Shown: piece after piece, positions 17,149-24,940 of the stretch
How the letters are laid out: every line of letters starts with the position of its first letter
Position numbering within the stretch: position 1 is the first letter of the stretch
Assembly (NCBI GenBank): GCA_947246475.1
Contig: CAMXSH010000020.1
Location: forward strand, 1-37,965
Source: an uncultured Roseburia sp.
Lineage (GTDB): Bacteria; Bacillota; Clostridia; Lachnospirales; Lachnospiraceae
Direction of reading: 5' to 3'
Length of the DNA stretch: 37,965 bases
Notes under the pieces: model-generated
Databases searched by the model: none
Seen by the model: the letters and a program-made list of their open reading frames with translations, nothing else
Told to the model about the DNA's origin: nothing
Translations under genes and position numbers: made by a program

Positions 17149-19479
17149 ATGAATACAAAAAGAAAAATTTTATCCATTGTGCTGATGCTAACCCTCATTG
17201 TTAATCCGCTGATGCCCTGGAGGCAGTCAAATGCTCTGGAGGGGGATGTTCAGCAGACTTTAACGATAGCCAGTACTAATATGTATAATGAGTTGAAAAA
17301 CTGCCTTGCACCAAACATACTTAATAATCAGGGCGCATTGGTCGACAGTGATGATGAAAAACAGACCATTACGCTGAAGCCGGAGAAGATCAAATTGATC
17401 AATCTAAAGGGAGTGGATATGACACAAAGTGATTCCCGGGATCATCTTGAAACGCTGCTCCGTGGCTGTACGAAATTGGAAACTCTACGCCTGCAGGACT
17501 GTGATCTCACCGGGGTTGATCTTTCCATTCTTAATCACAGAGAAAGTCTGACGGGTCTGTATCTTGTCAAGGACAGCCTTGACAAGATTCCCGATCTGAC
17601 ATTGGAAAATTTAAAATCTTTGAATCTTTCGAAAAATGATCTGTCTGCTGAGGGCGCCTGTGATAACCTTACCAGAGATAAACTGCCGAATCTGACTCTC
17701 CTGTGGATGGATGACTGCGGCATATCAGATCCTGGTTTTATAAAGAATGTGGGGGAACTGAGTGACCTGTCATTGGGAGATAACAAACTAACGGATGAAT
17801 CTTTGGCGGTATTGCTTGATATGGGGAAGGAGAATCTATCCGGTCTGCAGAACCTTAATCTTGGAATAAAGGTTCATCATATTGATGGAATCGGCATTTT
17901 AAATCGAAACAGCCGGAATATTTTTACAGACCCTGCAAAGCTGGCATTGATCCCGGAACGTTTTCCGATGCTGGGTTCCCTGGATCTATCCTCTCTCAGG
18001 ATTAATTCCCTACAGGAATTTGCCAATGTAAGGGATGACATCAGTATTGATTTCACTATGAATAAAATCTGTGATTTTACAGGTCTTGAAGGGAAGACAA
18101 AGTTTATTTTAAACCGGCAGGATATTTCTATTTCGGGTAATTTTGCTGCAGGACGGGAAAGTGAACTCCCGGAATTGGTTAAAAGAGTTCTGGATGAGAA
18201 CGATGTACTGAAGGGAGGATTGAGTTATGAAAACTGTAGTCTGTCTGATGACGGAACAAAACTTTTGATCCAGCCGGATGTAACAATGGCATATGTAACG
18301 GTGCAGAGTGGAAAGCTTGCAGATTCAAAAATCCGGTTTTTGTTGAAGAAGATTCCGTCTTATACCATTCCTCAAAATCTAACAGCAGCTGTAGGGAATA
18401 CCCTTGCTGACGTTCTACTGCCGGAAGGGTTTACATGGGAGGAGCCTTCATTGGATGTGGGGACAGCAGGCCCCCATATGTTTAAGGCGGTCTACACTCC
18501 ACAGGACACGGATAAGTATGTGGTTGTGGAGGATATTGATATCCTGGTAACCGTTGAGGGGGATGCAACTGAACCGCCAGAGCCAACGCCGTCCCCAGAG
18601 CCAGAACCTACCGCCGAACCGATGCCTACGGAAGCGCCGGCGCCGACCAAAACTCCGACGCCGACCGCAGAACCGGCACCTACCATAATGCCGACACCGA
18701 CTGTCGAACCAGCACCTACTGTGGAACCAACGCCTACCGCAGCGCCGACACCGACTGTCGAACCAGCACCTACTGTGGAACCAACGCCGGCAGCTGTGCC
18801 CACACCGTCTGTGGGTCAGGCACAACCGGTACAGCCAACGCCGCCAAGGGAGCTGACTGAGCAGGAAAAGAAGGAACAGAAAAAAAGGGAGATGGCGCTA
18901 AACGCCAAGCTGAAGGTTAGTCAGAAAGGCAAAAAAATCAAAATATCCTGGGGAAAGGTACCCGGTGCAGATGGATATGATGTCTATGTACAGTATTGTT
19001 CCAAGGATTTTGGCGCAGAATCCATCACATCCGTAAAGAATGGTAAGACCACAAAATTGACGGTAAAGAAGGTCAATGGCAAAAAACTGGATTTAAAAAA
19101 GGTATTTAAAGTTTACGTGCTTGCTTTCAAACAGGAAGAAGGAAAAAACGTAACACTTGCCAAAACCATAACCGCCCATGTCGTGGGCAGTAAGAATACA
19201 AAGTATACAAATGTGAAAGCAGTTAAGGTAAAGCAAAGTTCTTATAATCTAAAAAAAGGCGGGACTGCATCGATCAAGGCAGGGACTGTATTGGTCAGCA
19301 GGAACAAAAAGAAGCTTTCGGATGAACATGCCAAGGAATTTCGTTATGCAACTACCAATCATAAGATTGCTGCGGTGTCCAAAAAAGGAAAAATTAAGGC
19401 AGTAGGAAAAGGTTCCTGCAGTATTTATGTTTATGCCAGAAATGGATATGCGAAAAGAATCAAAGTAAAAGTGAAGTAA
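17149..19479 (+). CDS. Secreted leucine-rich-repeat surface protein with Pro/Thr repeat and Ig-like ends
   Basis: 776 residues. The signal peptide is MNTKRKILSIVLMLTLIVNPL with likely cleavage near SNA. LRRs occupy about 70-330 (LETLRLQDCDLTGVDLS; LKSLNLSKNDLSAEG; LSDLSLGDNKLTDES). A domain at about 425-500 (YTIPQNLTAAVGNTLADVLLPEGFTW, read in parts) is common in Firmicutes surface proteins. A PT/PE-rich linker at about 505-590 contains an 18-residue exact duplication. A fibronectin-like segment (KISWGKVPGADGYDVYV) and a C-terminal Big_2-like domain (ATTNHKIAAVSKKGKIKAVGKGS) follow. There is no LPXTG motif, so it is probably released or held non-covalently. ATG 17149 follows AAAAGGGAG; an upstream ATG at 17059 would bury the signal peptide. 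A similar, smaller Ig-like protein is encoded next. Confidence 0.82.
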   Translation: MNTKRKILSIVLMLTLIVNPLMPWRQSNALEGDVQQTLTIASTNMYNELKNCLAPNILNNQGALVDSDDEKQTITLKPEKIKLINLKGVDMTQSDSRDHLETLLRGCTKLETLRLQDCDLTGVDLSILNHRESLTGLYLVKDSLDKIPDLTLENLKSLNLSKNDLSAEGACDNLTRDKLPNLTLLWMDDCGISDPGFIKNVGELSDLSLGDNKLTDESLAVLLDMGKENLSGLQNLNLGIKVHHIDGIGILNRNSRNIFTDPAKLALIPERFPMLGSLDLSSLRINSLQEFANVRDDISIDFTMNKICDFTGLEGKTKFILNRQDISISGNFAAGRESELPELVKRVLDENDVLKGGLSYENCSLSDDGTKLLIQPDVTMAYVTVQSGKLADSKIRFLLKKIPSYTIPQNLTAAVGNTLADVLLPEGFTWEEPSLDVGTAGPHMFKAVYTPQDTDKYVVVEDIDILVTVEGDATEPPEPTPSPEPEPTAEPMPTEAPAPTKTPTPTAEPAPTIMPTPTVEPAPTVEPTPTAAPTPTVEPAPTVEPTPAAVPTPSVGQAQPVQPTPPRELTEQEKKEQKKREMALNAKLKVSQKGKKIKISWGKVPGADGYDVYVQYCSKDFGAESITSVKNGKTTKLTVKKVNGKKLDLKKVFKVYVLAFKQEEGKNVTLAKTITAHVVGSKNTKYTNVKAVKVKQSSYNLKKGGTASIKAGTVLVSRNKKKLSDEHAKEFRYATTNHKIAAVSKKGKIKAVGKGSCSIYVYARNGYAKRIKVKVK
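17561..17588 (+). repeat. Perfect 12-bp inverted repeat inside the LRR gene
   Basis: ATCTTGTCAAGG, loop ACAG, then CCTTGACAAGAT. It is fully contained in coding sequence for the LRR region (YLVKDSLDKIPD). Such a perfect hairpin is unlikely by chance and may reflect template-switch mutation or an mRNA structure. Confidence 0.8.
18691..18788 (+). repeat. Direct repeat in the Pro/Thr-rich linker
   Basis: A 44-bp sequence at 18691-18734 recurs identically at 18745-18788, a 54-bp (18-residue) period. It encodes a PTPTVEPAPTVEPTP-type unit. Exact nucleotide identity implies a recent duplication and likely length variation between strains. Confidence 0.9.
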
Positions 19480-19524
19480 GTACTAGGGACCCAGACCTGG
19501 CGCCAGAGAAGGGAGAAAAAAGCA

Positions 19525-20094
19525 ATGGTTTATTATGACGATGGTAAGATATTGGCTCGTAATATGCGATGGATTTCTGTCATAGTATCCTTTTCGGCAG
19601 TGTTGTTTTTTCCCCATGCAACAGCCTGTGCTAAAGTTGAAACAAATGGATTGAATAAGTCGAAGCTGACCGTAAGGGCAGGTCAGACTAAAGTTTTAAC
19701 GATGAAGGGAATCAAGAAAAAGACCTTATGGAAATCCTCAAATAAAAAGGTGGCGTCCGTATCAGCAGAAGGTGTTGTTTCCGGGATTGCCAGGGGGACG
19801 GCTGTGGTCACAGCCAGTTATGGAAAAAGATGTGTAAAATGTAAGGTTACGGTTATTGGGAAAAACGATTACTCTTCTGTATTGACAGAGAAAGTAATCC
19901 GTAAAGCTCTTTCGGTACCCCGACAGGCGAAGGTCAAGATCAAATATGGTAAAAAATATTATAAAAGATCTTTTGGGGCTACACTGGTTCCAGTGGATGT
20001 ATTTGAAAACGGTAAAAAAGCTGCAGGGGCGAGTTTTTTTGTAAAAGATGGGGAGCTGGGCTGCAATGTCTTAAACTATGGACATTATGAATGA
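19525..20094 (+). CDS. Secreted Big_2 (bacterial Ig-like group 2) domain protein
   Basis: 189 residues. The N-terminal hydrophobic segment (about 17-32, WISVIVSFSAVLFFPHATACA) looks like a signal peptide with cleavage after ACA. A single Big_2-like domain follows (about 45-110, LTVRAGQTKVLTMKGIKKKTLWKSSNKKVASVSAEGVVSGIARGTAVVTA, read in parts: the SSNKKVASVS and GTAVVTA signatures). A basic C-terminal segment (IRKALSVPRQAKVKIKYGKKYY) has no assignment. RBS AAGGGAG at 19509-19515 is 9 nt before ATG 19525. It lies 45 bp after the LRR surface protein gene and is probably co-transcribed. The function, perhaps wall or matrix association, is inferred from the domain only. Confidence 0.75.
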   Translation: MVYYDDGKILARNMRWISVIVSFSAVLFFPHATACAKVETNGLNKSKLTVRAGQTKVLTMKGIKKKTLWKSSNKKVASVSAEGVVSGIARGTAVVTASYGKRCVKCKVTVIGKNDYSSVLTEKVIRKALSVPRQAKVKIKYGKKYYKRSFGATLVPVDVFENGKKAAGASFFVKDGELGCNVLNYGHYE

Positions 20095-20158
20095 AAGTGC
20101 CTTTTAACCATGCTTCTTTGCTGAACAAATTTATTAGTACACAGGGGGGATGAAAGAA

Positions 20159-20704
20159 ATGAGTAGAATCGTTATTTTAGTCGGCAGTATGCGGAAAGGT
20201 GGAAATACAGATTTGCTTGCGCAGGCATTTGCAGAGGGAGCGAGTAAAGATAATACAGTAGAGATCGTTTCCGTTTCTGATTACAAAGTGAACCCCTGTA
20301 TTGGCTGTAATTCTTGCTTTACAAGGGAAGGAAATCAATGTTTTCAGGAAGACGATATGGCAGAAATTTATAAAAAGCTGAAGGCTGCAGATATGGTAGT
20401 CATCGCTTCTCCGGTGTATTTTTATGGGATTAGTGCAGAATTAAAAGCAATAATTGACAGGCTGCATACACCGATGAGAAATGAATTCAGGGTAAAGAAA
20501 CTGGCATTGCTGCTGGTGGGAGCTGCAACATTACCAGAATTGTTTGATGCAATCAAGTTACAATATCAGCTTGTACTTAATTTCTTTCATTTGGAAGATG
20601 CTGGAATGGTTCTTGTAAGAGGAGTTAAAGAAATGGGAGACATTAAGGAGACAAAAGCGTTAGAGGAAGCATATAATCTGGGAAGTTCGATGAGATTGTT
20701 TTAA
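20159..20704 (+). CDS. Flavodoxin-family / NADPH-dependent FMN reductase-like protein
   Basis: An iron-sulfur flavoprotein-like oxidoreductase of about 181 residues. The Rossmann-like start VILVGSMRKGGNTDLLAQAF carries the SxRxxGNT phosphate-binding loop for FMN. CIGCNSCFTREGNQC (about 46-60) is the Cys-rich motif shared by this family, next to DDMAEIYKKLKAADMVVIASPVYFYGIS, the isoalloxazine-contacting loop. ATG 20159 has GGGGGG about 9 nt upstream; ATG 20150 is too close to it. No redox partner is seen nearby. The substrate is unknown. Confidence 0.87.
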   Translation: MSRIVILVGSMRKGGNTDLLAQAFAEGASKDNTVEIVSVSDYKVNPCIGCNSCFTREGNQCFQEDDMAEIYKKLKAADMVVIASPVYFYGISAELKAIIDRLHTPMRNEFRVKKLALLLVGAATLPELFDAIKLQYQLVLNFFHLEDAGMVLVRGVKEMGDIKETKALEEAYNLGSSMRLF

Positions 20705-20830
20705 GTTCGACCTGTTGACAAACTAAAGAAATACGAGTAGGAGTGTTTGAACCAGGCAGACTAATGAAAGTGTTGGGCTGGGATTTGCAAAAATTGGAAA
20801 TTAAAGTTTGGAATTGACGAGGTTATAAAT

Positions 20831-21085
20831 ATGAGAAACGAAGCACAGAGAAATATCCTCAGTATTTCTCCAGAAGAAAAGAAAAAAATGCAGGAGGATA
20901 TTATTTATTTTTTCAAAGAGGAAAGAGATGAGGAGCTGGGAATCATAGGTTCTGAGATGATTCTTGACTTTTTTATCGAAATGCTGGGAGAAAGAGTTTA
21001 TAATAAGGCATTGGATGACGTGAAACTGTGGCTTACACGAAATGTAGAAAATCTGGAGAGCGATTATTATGCTCTCTATAAGTGA
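20831..21085 (+). CDS. DUF2164-like small protein
   Basis: 84 residues, hydrophilic and mostly helical. The segment DEELGIIGSEMILDFFIEMLGERVYNKALDDVKLWL is what I recognise as the DUF2164 pattern (E-x-G-x-x-x-x-x-x-LDFF ... G-x-x-x-YN-x-A). GAGG at 20819-20822 lies 8 nt before the ATG. It stands alone between a flavodoxin-family gene and a YdcZ-type gene. The function of DUF2164 is unknown. Confidence 0.8.
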   Translation: MRNEAQRNILSISPEEKKKMQEDIIYFFKEERDEELGIIGSEMILDFFIEMLGERVYNKALDDVKLWLTRNVENLESDYYALYK

Positions 21086-21260
21086 CTTAGTGGTGTGGTT
21101 TGGCAAATTGCTTTAGCAGTGTTTGCTGTCAGACTGGTTTGATGGCGCCATTGAGCTAATTGAATATTTTTCCTCAATATGCCCATAATAAAAGATAGCA
21201 GTTGGGGGCAGACTGACTTTTGCTCCTGACATCATATTTATGAAAGGACGGCATTTTTTT

Positions 21261-21695
21261 ATGTGGGGTATTGTGATTGGACTGATCTCTGGTGCATTGA
21301 TGAGTGTACAGGGAGTGTTTAATTCAGAGGTGACAAAACAAAGCAGTATCTGGCTGGCAGCAGCTTTCGTTCAGATTTCTGCTTTTGTTGTTTGCGTGGC
21401 TGCCTGGCTGGTGACAGGAAAGGATGGATCCATCAGCAGTCTGTGGGGGGTACAGCCTAAATATATGCTTCTTGGCGGTGCTATTGGTGCTTTTATTACG
21501 TACACGGTCATCCAGGCGATGAACCAGTGTGGTCCGGCGAGAGCGGTGGTATTTATTGTAACAGCACAGATCGTTGTGGCATACATCATTGAGCTGATGG
21601 GATTATTTGGCGTAGAAAAGCAGCCCTTTGAGTGGAGAAAGGTGATCGGGCTGGCAGCGATCATAGCGGGGATCATTACCTTTAAGTGGAAATAG
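21261..21695 (+). CDS. DMT-superfamily transporter, YdcZ/DUF606 type
   Basis: A small membrane protein of 144 residues with five TM helices: MWGIVIGLISGALMSVQGVFN (opening typical of the family), IWLAAAFVQISAFVVCVAAWLV, MLLGGAIGAFITYTVIQAM, ARAVVFIVTAQIVVAYIIEL and VIGLAAIIAGIITF. This is the half-size EamA-like DUF606 form, which usually acts as a pair or dimer; only one copy is here. ATG 21261 gives the expected N-terminus and AAAGGA lies 12 nt upstream; ATG 21240 has no site. It is immediately followed by the 146-bp structured repeats. Confidence 0.85.
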   Translation: MWGIVIGLISGALMSVQGVFNSEVTKQSSIWLAAAFVQISAFVVCVAAWLVTGKDGSISSLWGVQPKYMLLGGAIGAFITYTVIQAMNQCGPARAVVFIVTAQIVVAYIIELMGLFGVEKQPFEWRKVIGLAAIIAGIITFKWK

Positions 21696-21703
21696 GCACT
21701 CCC

Positions 21704-21849
21704 GCTGCCTGCTCGTGCCGGAGGCCCTCGCAGTCAGCTCCCCGAATTCGTATTGCGGGCTGTCGCTCTCCATACTCATTCGGTTAGCCCATCCAATGTC
21801 TATAACCCGTTCCGTGCAAGCACGGACGGCTTATAGCCGCTGGATGGAC
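21704..21849. repeat. 146-bp structured intergenic repeat, copy A
   Basis: First of two tandem copies, 9 bp after the transporter stop. It is rich in GC compared with its surroundings and built of several stem-loops. Stem 1 is 21704-21738 (GCTG.CTGC with GCAG.CAGC). Stem 2 is 21741-21759 (CCCG with CGGG). The terminal long hairpin is 21789-21847: CCATCCA/TGGATGG, CTATAA/TTATAG and TCCGTGC/GCACGGA stacked coaxially. There is no convincing open reading frame and no transposase. It differs from copy B at 4 of 146 positions by eye. It could be a REP/MITE-like element or a structured RNA unit. Confidence 0.85.
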
Positions 21850-21874
21850 CCGGACCCTGGTTTCATTAAATAAA

Positions 21875-22020
21875 GCTGCCTGCTCGTGCCGGAGGCCCTC
21901 GCAGTCAGCTTCCCGAATTCGTATTGCGAGCTGCCGCTCTCCATACTCATTCGGTTAGCCCATCCAATGTCTATAACCCGTTCCGTGCAAGCACGGACGG
22001 CTTATAGTCGCTGGATGGAC
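21875..22020. repeat. 146-bp structured intergenic repeat, copy B
   Basis: Second tandem copy, offset 171 bp from copy A with a 25-bp unique spacer. It ends 27 bp before the -35 of the comEA promoter. The long terminal hairpin arms are unchanged apart from one unpaired base (CCGC to TCGC). One difference turns GGGC/GCTC (with a G-T pair) into GAGC/GCTC, so pairing is kept; another weakens stem 2. The mix of retained and weakened pairing does not by itself prove selection. Confidence 0.85.
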
Positions 22021-22046
22021 TTTATATGAAAAATGTTATTTTGTGG

Positions 22047-22075
22047 TTGTCAAAAATATATTTCATTGATACAAT
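22047..22075 (+). promoter_or_regulatory. Promoter of the comEA cluster
   Basis: TTGTCA (22047-22052), a 17-bp spacer and extended -10 TGA-TACAAT (hexamer 22070-22075), 55 bp before the comEA start. Strong consensus match; no competence-specific ComK box was recognised. Confidence 0.75.
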
Positions 22076-22129
22076 TAGAGTATGCACTCTGGTCTTTATC
22101 CCATGCGGGCAAATTGGGAGAGAAAGACA

Positions 22130-22738
22130 ATGAAAGAAAATCAGATCAAATATATAATAGTGGCTGCAGCGGTTGTTCTCTTTGGTGTCTTATGGATTTT
22201 AACAGGGCAGAAGAAGGATCAAGGCAGCAGAGAAGAAACAGATATCTTTCGCAGTGAGACGGATTTTGTAGAAGAGGAAAAAACAGATCTGCCGGAGGGA
22301 AAGATATATGTGCATATAACCGGGGCAGTGAAAAATCCGGGCGTCTACATTTTTGAGAAAAAGCCCAGGGTGATCGAGGTGGTGGAAAAAGCAGGGGGAT
22401 TTAAGAAAAATGCTTCCACATCGGGGATCAATCAGGCAGAAATTGTGGAGGACGGTACCCAGATCGTGATTAGGAACAGGGGAGATACAAAGGCTTCTGG
22501 AGAGAATCCTCTGGAGCAGGAACAGCCGGAGCAGGAGATATCCAGTCTGGTGGATATAAATACTGCCGGAAAGGAACAGCTTATGACCCTTTCCGGAATT
22601 GGGGAATCTAAAGCGATGGCGATTATTGCTTACCGGGAAGAGCATGGGAAATTTAAAAAGATTGAAGATATTATGAATATAACAGGGATTAAAAATGGTG
22701 TATTTGATAAGATTAAAAGTCAGATCAAAGTATCGTAA
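22130..22738 (+). CDS. comEA: ComEA-type DNA-binding protein
   Basis: A membrane-anchored dsDNA receptor for natural transformation, 202 residues. TM anchor at about 7-25 (YIIVAAAVVLFGVLWIL), acidic linker, SLBB domain at about 57-121 (GKIYVHITGAVKNPGVYIFE...VVEKAGGF), a second linker and tandem helix-hairpin-helix at about 140-202 (VDINTAGKEQLMTLSGIGESKAMAIIAYREEHG, then IEDIMNITGIKNGVFDKIKSQI). ATG 22130 follows GGGAGAG by 8 nt; an earlier ATG at 22082 sits at the transcription start. comEC is not adjacent: a two-component pair and a GerMN lipoprotein lie between. Confidence 0.93.
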   Translation: MKENQIKYIIVAAAVVLFGVLWILTGQKKDQGSREETDIFRSETDFVEEEKTDLPEGKIYVHITGAVKNPGVYIFEKKPRVIEVVEKAGGFKKNASTSGINQAEIVEDGTQIVIRNRGDTKASGENPLEQEQPEQEISSLVDINTAGKEQLMTLSGIGESKAMAIIAYREEHGKFKKIEDIMNITGIKNGVFDKIKSQIKVS

Positions 22739-22799
22739 GGAATGAAATACGCACTGCGAGGAAGTGCGGAAAGGTATTGTTGAAAGGAAGAACAGGGAA

Positions 22800-23492
22800 A
22801 TGGCAAAGAGAGTTCTGGTAGTGGATGATGAAAAGCTGATCGTGAAGGGATTGCGGTTTAGCCTGGAGCAGGATGGGATGGAAGTCGATTGTGCCTATGA
22901 TGGAGAAGAGGCTTTAAATGCAGCGGCGGAAAAGAAGTACGATGTAATACTTCTGGATGTTATGCTGCCTAAGTTTACAGGGTTTGAAGTGTGCCAGCAG
23001 ATTCGGGAATATTCGGATGTGCCAATCATCATGCTGACGGCAAAGGGAGATGATATGGATAAAATCCTGGGACTGGAATATGGTGCGGATGATTATATCA
23101 CCAAGCCTTTTAATATTCTGGAGGTAAAGGCGAGGATTAAGGCGATCATGAGGAGGAGCAGCAAAAAAGAGGAAAAGCCTGTGGAGAATTCTTCTATTTA
23201 TACCTTTGGAAACATGAAAGTTGATGTGGACAGCCGCCGTGTGTTTATTGAGAATAAAGAGGTCAATCTTACGGTTAAAGAATTTGATCTGCTGGAGCTT
23301 CTTATTCATAATCCCAATAAGGTCTACAGCCGGGAAAAGCTGTTAAATGACGTGTGGGGATATGAGTATCTGGGGGATGTCCGTACTGTGGATGTCCACG
23401 TGCGCCGTCTGAGGGAGAAAATCGAATCAACGCCAAGTGATCCGAAATATATACATACAAAATGGGGTGTTGGCTATTATTTCCAAGCTTAG
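22800..23492 (+). CDS. OmpR/PhoB-family response regulator
   Basis: 231 residues. Receiver domain with acidic pocket Asp9/Asp10 in VVDDEK, phospho-acceptor Asp53 in VILLDVMLP, Thr in MLTAKG and Lys in DYITKPF. The winged-helix output domain is complete (NLTVKEFDLLELLIHNPNKVYSREKL to VDVHVRRLREKIE and the final KWGVGYYF hairpin), in contrast with the truncated regulator at the left edge. ATG 22800 has AAGGAAG 9 nt upstream. The kinase gene starts inside its 3' end. Placed between comEA and comEC, it is a candidate regulator of this cluster. Confidence 0.94.
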   Translation: MAKRVLVVDDEKLIVKGLRFSLEQDGMEVDCAYDGEEALNAAAEKKYDVILLDVMLPKFTGFEVCQQIREYSDVPIIMLTAKGDDMDKILGLEYGADDYITKPFNILEVKARIKAIMRRSSKKEEKPVENSSIYTFGNMKVDVDSRRVFIENKEVNLTVKEFDLLELLIHNPNKVYSREKLLNDVWGYEYLGDVRTVDVHVRRLREKIESTPSDPKYIHTKWGVGYYFQA

Positions 23493-24909
23493 AGAAAAAC
23501 TGAATGTAGTGAAAAGTCTGCACATCCAGAGTATGGGTGTGCTTATCCTTATCGGCGTCGTGCCGCTTATTATATTTTCCCTTATATTCCTGAATACGTA
23601 CCGGGCGAGAAATATCAGCCAGCGGGTATCTGAGATCCAGGTCAGGGGAAGTGTGATCTCGAATCTTATCGTAAGCTCTGGTTATATGACAAGTGACCGA
23701 AAAAATGAGGTGAATGCGGAGCTTTCCCAGGTGTCGGATATGTACGATGGAAGGATCCTGATCGTGGATTCCAAACTAAAGGTGCTTCGGGATACTTATG
23801 GATTGGAAGAAGGAGAGATCGTTGTGCTTCCGGAAGTGATAAAATGTTTCAGAAGGGATGCTGTCAAAATAGTAAACCAGTACAACGACAACGTAGAGAT
23901 TTTTGTACCCATTATGGGAAGTGATGAAATGACTGTGAATGGTGTGGTGGTAATGAATTTTTCTTTTCAGTCCATCAATACACTGTATGATAACATCCGC
24001 ACTGTCACGTTTTCTGTCATTCTTCTGTTTTCTGTTATCATCATTGTAATATCCTGGTTCCTGTCCGGAAAGCTGGTAAAGCCGATGAAAAAAGCTGTAG
24101 ATTCCATCCGGCACATCGGTTCCGGGGATTTTAGTGAGAAAATGGAAGTCCAGGACAATTTGGAGGTGGCAAATATCTCCGAAGCGGTGAATTTTATGCT
24201 GACTGCTGTTCAGAGCATGGAAGATTCCAGAAAGGAATTTGTATCCAATGTATCCCATGAGCTGAAGACGCCTATCACCTCCATCAAGGTTCTGGCAGAG
24301 TCATTGACCATGCAGGAAGAGGTTCCGGTGGAGCTTTACAAAGAATTTATGGTGGATATCAACCAGGAACTGGAGAGAATGAATAAAATCGTAAACGATC
24401 TGTTATCCCTTGTCAAACTGGACAAATCAGCTGTCCAGATCAATATTGAAGAAGTTAATATCAATGAATTTCTGGAAGGGATTCTCAAAGGAATCAATCC
24501 TATTGCCGCTCAGCGCAACATTGAGATTATATTTGAGAGTGTGCGTCCTGTTTCGGCGCAGATCGACAGTGTGAAACTGGGAATGGCGATTTCTAATATT
24601 ATTGAAAATGCCGTGAAATATAATTTTGACAATGGCTGGGTCAAGGTCACGCTGAATGCCGATCATAAATTTTTTTATGTAAGGGTATCGGATTCTGGCG
24701 TGGGGATACCAGAAGAACTGCAGGACCATATTTTTGAGCGTTTTTACCGGGTGGATAAGGCTCGATCCAGGGAGACGGGAGGAAACGGCCTCGGTCTTGC
24801 CATAACGAGAAATGCGGTTCTTCTGCACCGTGGTTCCATTAAGGTACACAGTGTGGAAAAACAGGGAACGACATTTGCCATCCGCATTCCGTTGACCTAT
24901 CAGGCGTGA
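23467..24909 (+). CDS. Sensor histidine kinase (HAMP, HisKA, HATPase)
   Basis: About 480 residues, WalK/PhoR-like. TM1 at about 24-43 (GVLILIGVVPLIIFSLIFL), an extracytoplasmic PAS-like sensor at 50-180, TM2 at about 181-201 (VTFSVILLFSVIIIVISWFLS), HAMP at 202-250, HisKA FVSNVSHELKTPITS with phospho-His near 264, N box NIIENAVKYN, G1 DSGVGIPEEL, F box ERFYRVDKARS and G2 GGNGLGLAI. No ATG lies near the expected N-terminus. I use GTG 23467, overlapping the regulator gene by 26 bp; TTG 23470 or ATG 23533 are alternatives. Partner of the preceding regulator. Confidence 0.92.
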   Translation: MLAIISKLREKLNVVKSLHIQSMGVLILIGVVPLIIFSLIFLNTYRARNISQRVSEIQVRGSVISNLIVSSGYMTSDRKNEVNAELSQVSDMYDGRILIVDSKLKVLRDTYGLEEGEIVVLPEVIKCFRRDAVKIVNQYNDNVEIFVPIMGSDEMTVNGVVVMNFSFQSINTLYDNIRTVTFSVILLFSVIIIVISWFLSGKLVKPMKKAVDSIRHIGSGDFSEKMEVQDNLEVANISEAVNFMLTAVQSMEDSRKEFVSNVSHELKTPITSIKVLAESLTMQEEVPVELYKEFMVDINQELERMNKIVNDLLSLVKLDKSAVQINIEEVNINEFLEGILKGINPIAAQRNIEIIFESVRPVSAQIDSVKLGMAISNIIENAVKYNFDNGWVKVTLNADHKFFYVRVSDSGVGIPEELQDHIFERFYRVDKARSRETGGNGLGLAITRNAVLLHRGSIKVHSVEKQGTTFAIRIPLTYQA

Positions 24910-24940
24910 TCTGGTAAAACAGGAAGAAATGAGGGACAGC

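Noticed and set aside
18448-18825. Open frames opposite the Pro/Thr-rich linker, giving Gly/Val- or Arg/Cys-rich proteins
   Set aside because: Low-complexity antisense shadows of the repeat codons, with no ribosome-binding site or start context.
19485-19505. CTGGCGCCAG palindrome as a terminator after the LRR gene
   Set aside because: No U tract follows and the next gene's ribosome-binding site is immediately downstream, so read-through is more likely.
20715-20743. Promoter at TTGACA after the flavodoxin-family gene
   Set aside because: The -35 is perfect but no acceptable -10 lies 16-18 bp downstream.
21704-22020. CRISPR-like array
   Set aside because: Only two copies of a 146-bp unit with one 25-bp spacer and no cas genes; the unit is far too long for a CRISPR repeat.
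22082-22129. Longer N-terminus for ComEA from ATG 22082
   Set aside because: That ATG is at the predicted transcription start and lacks a ribosome-binding site; ATG 22130 has one and gives the normal anchor.
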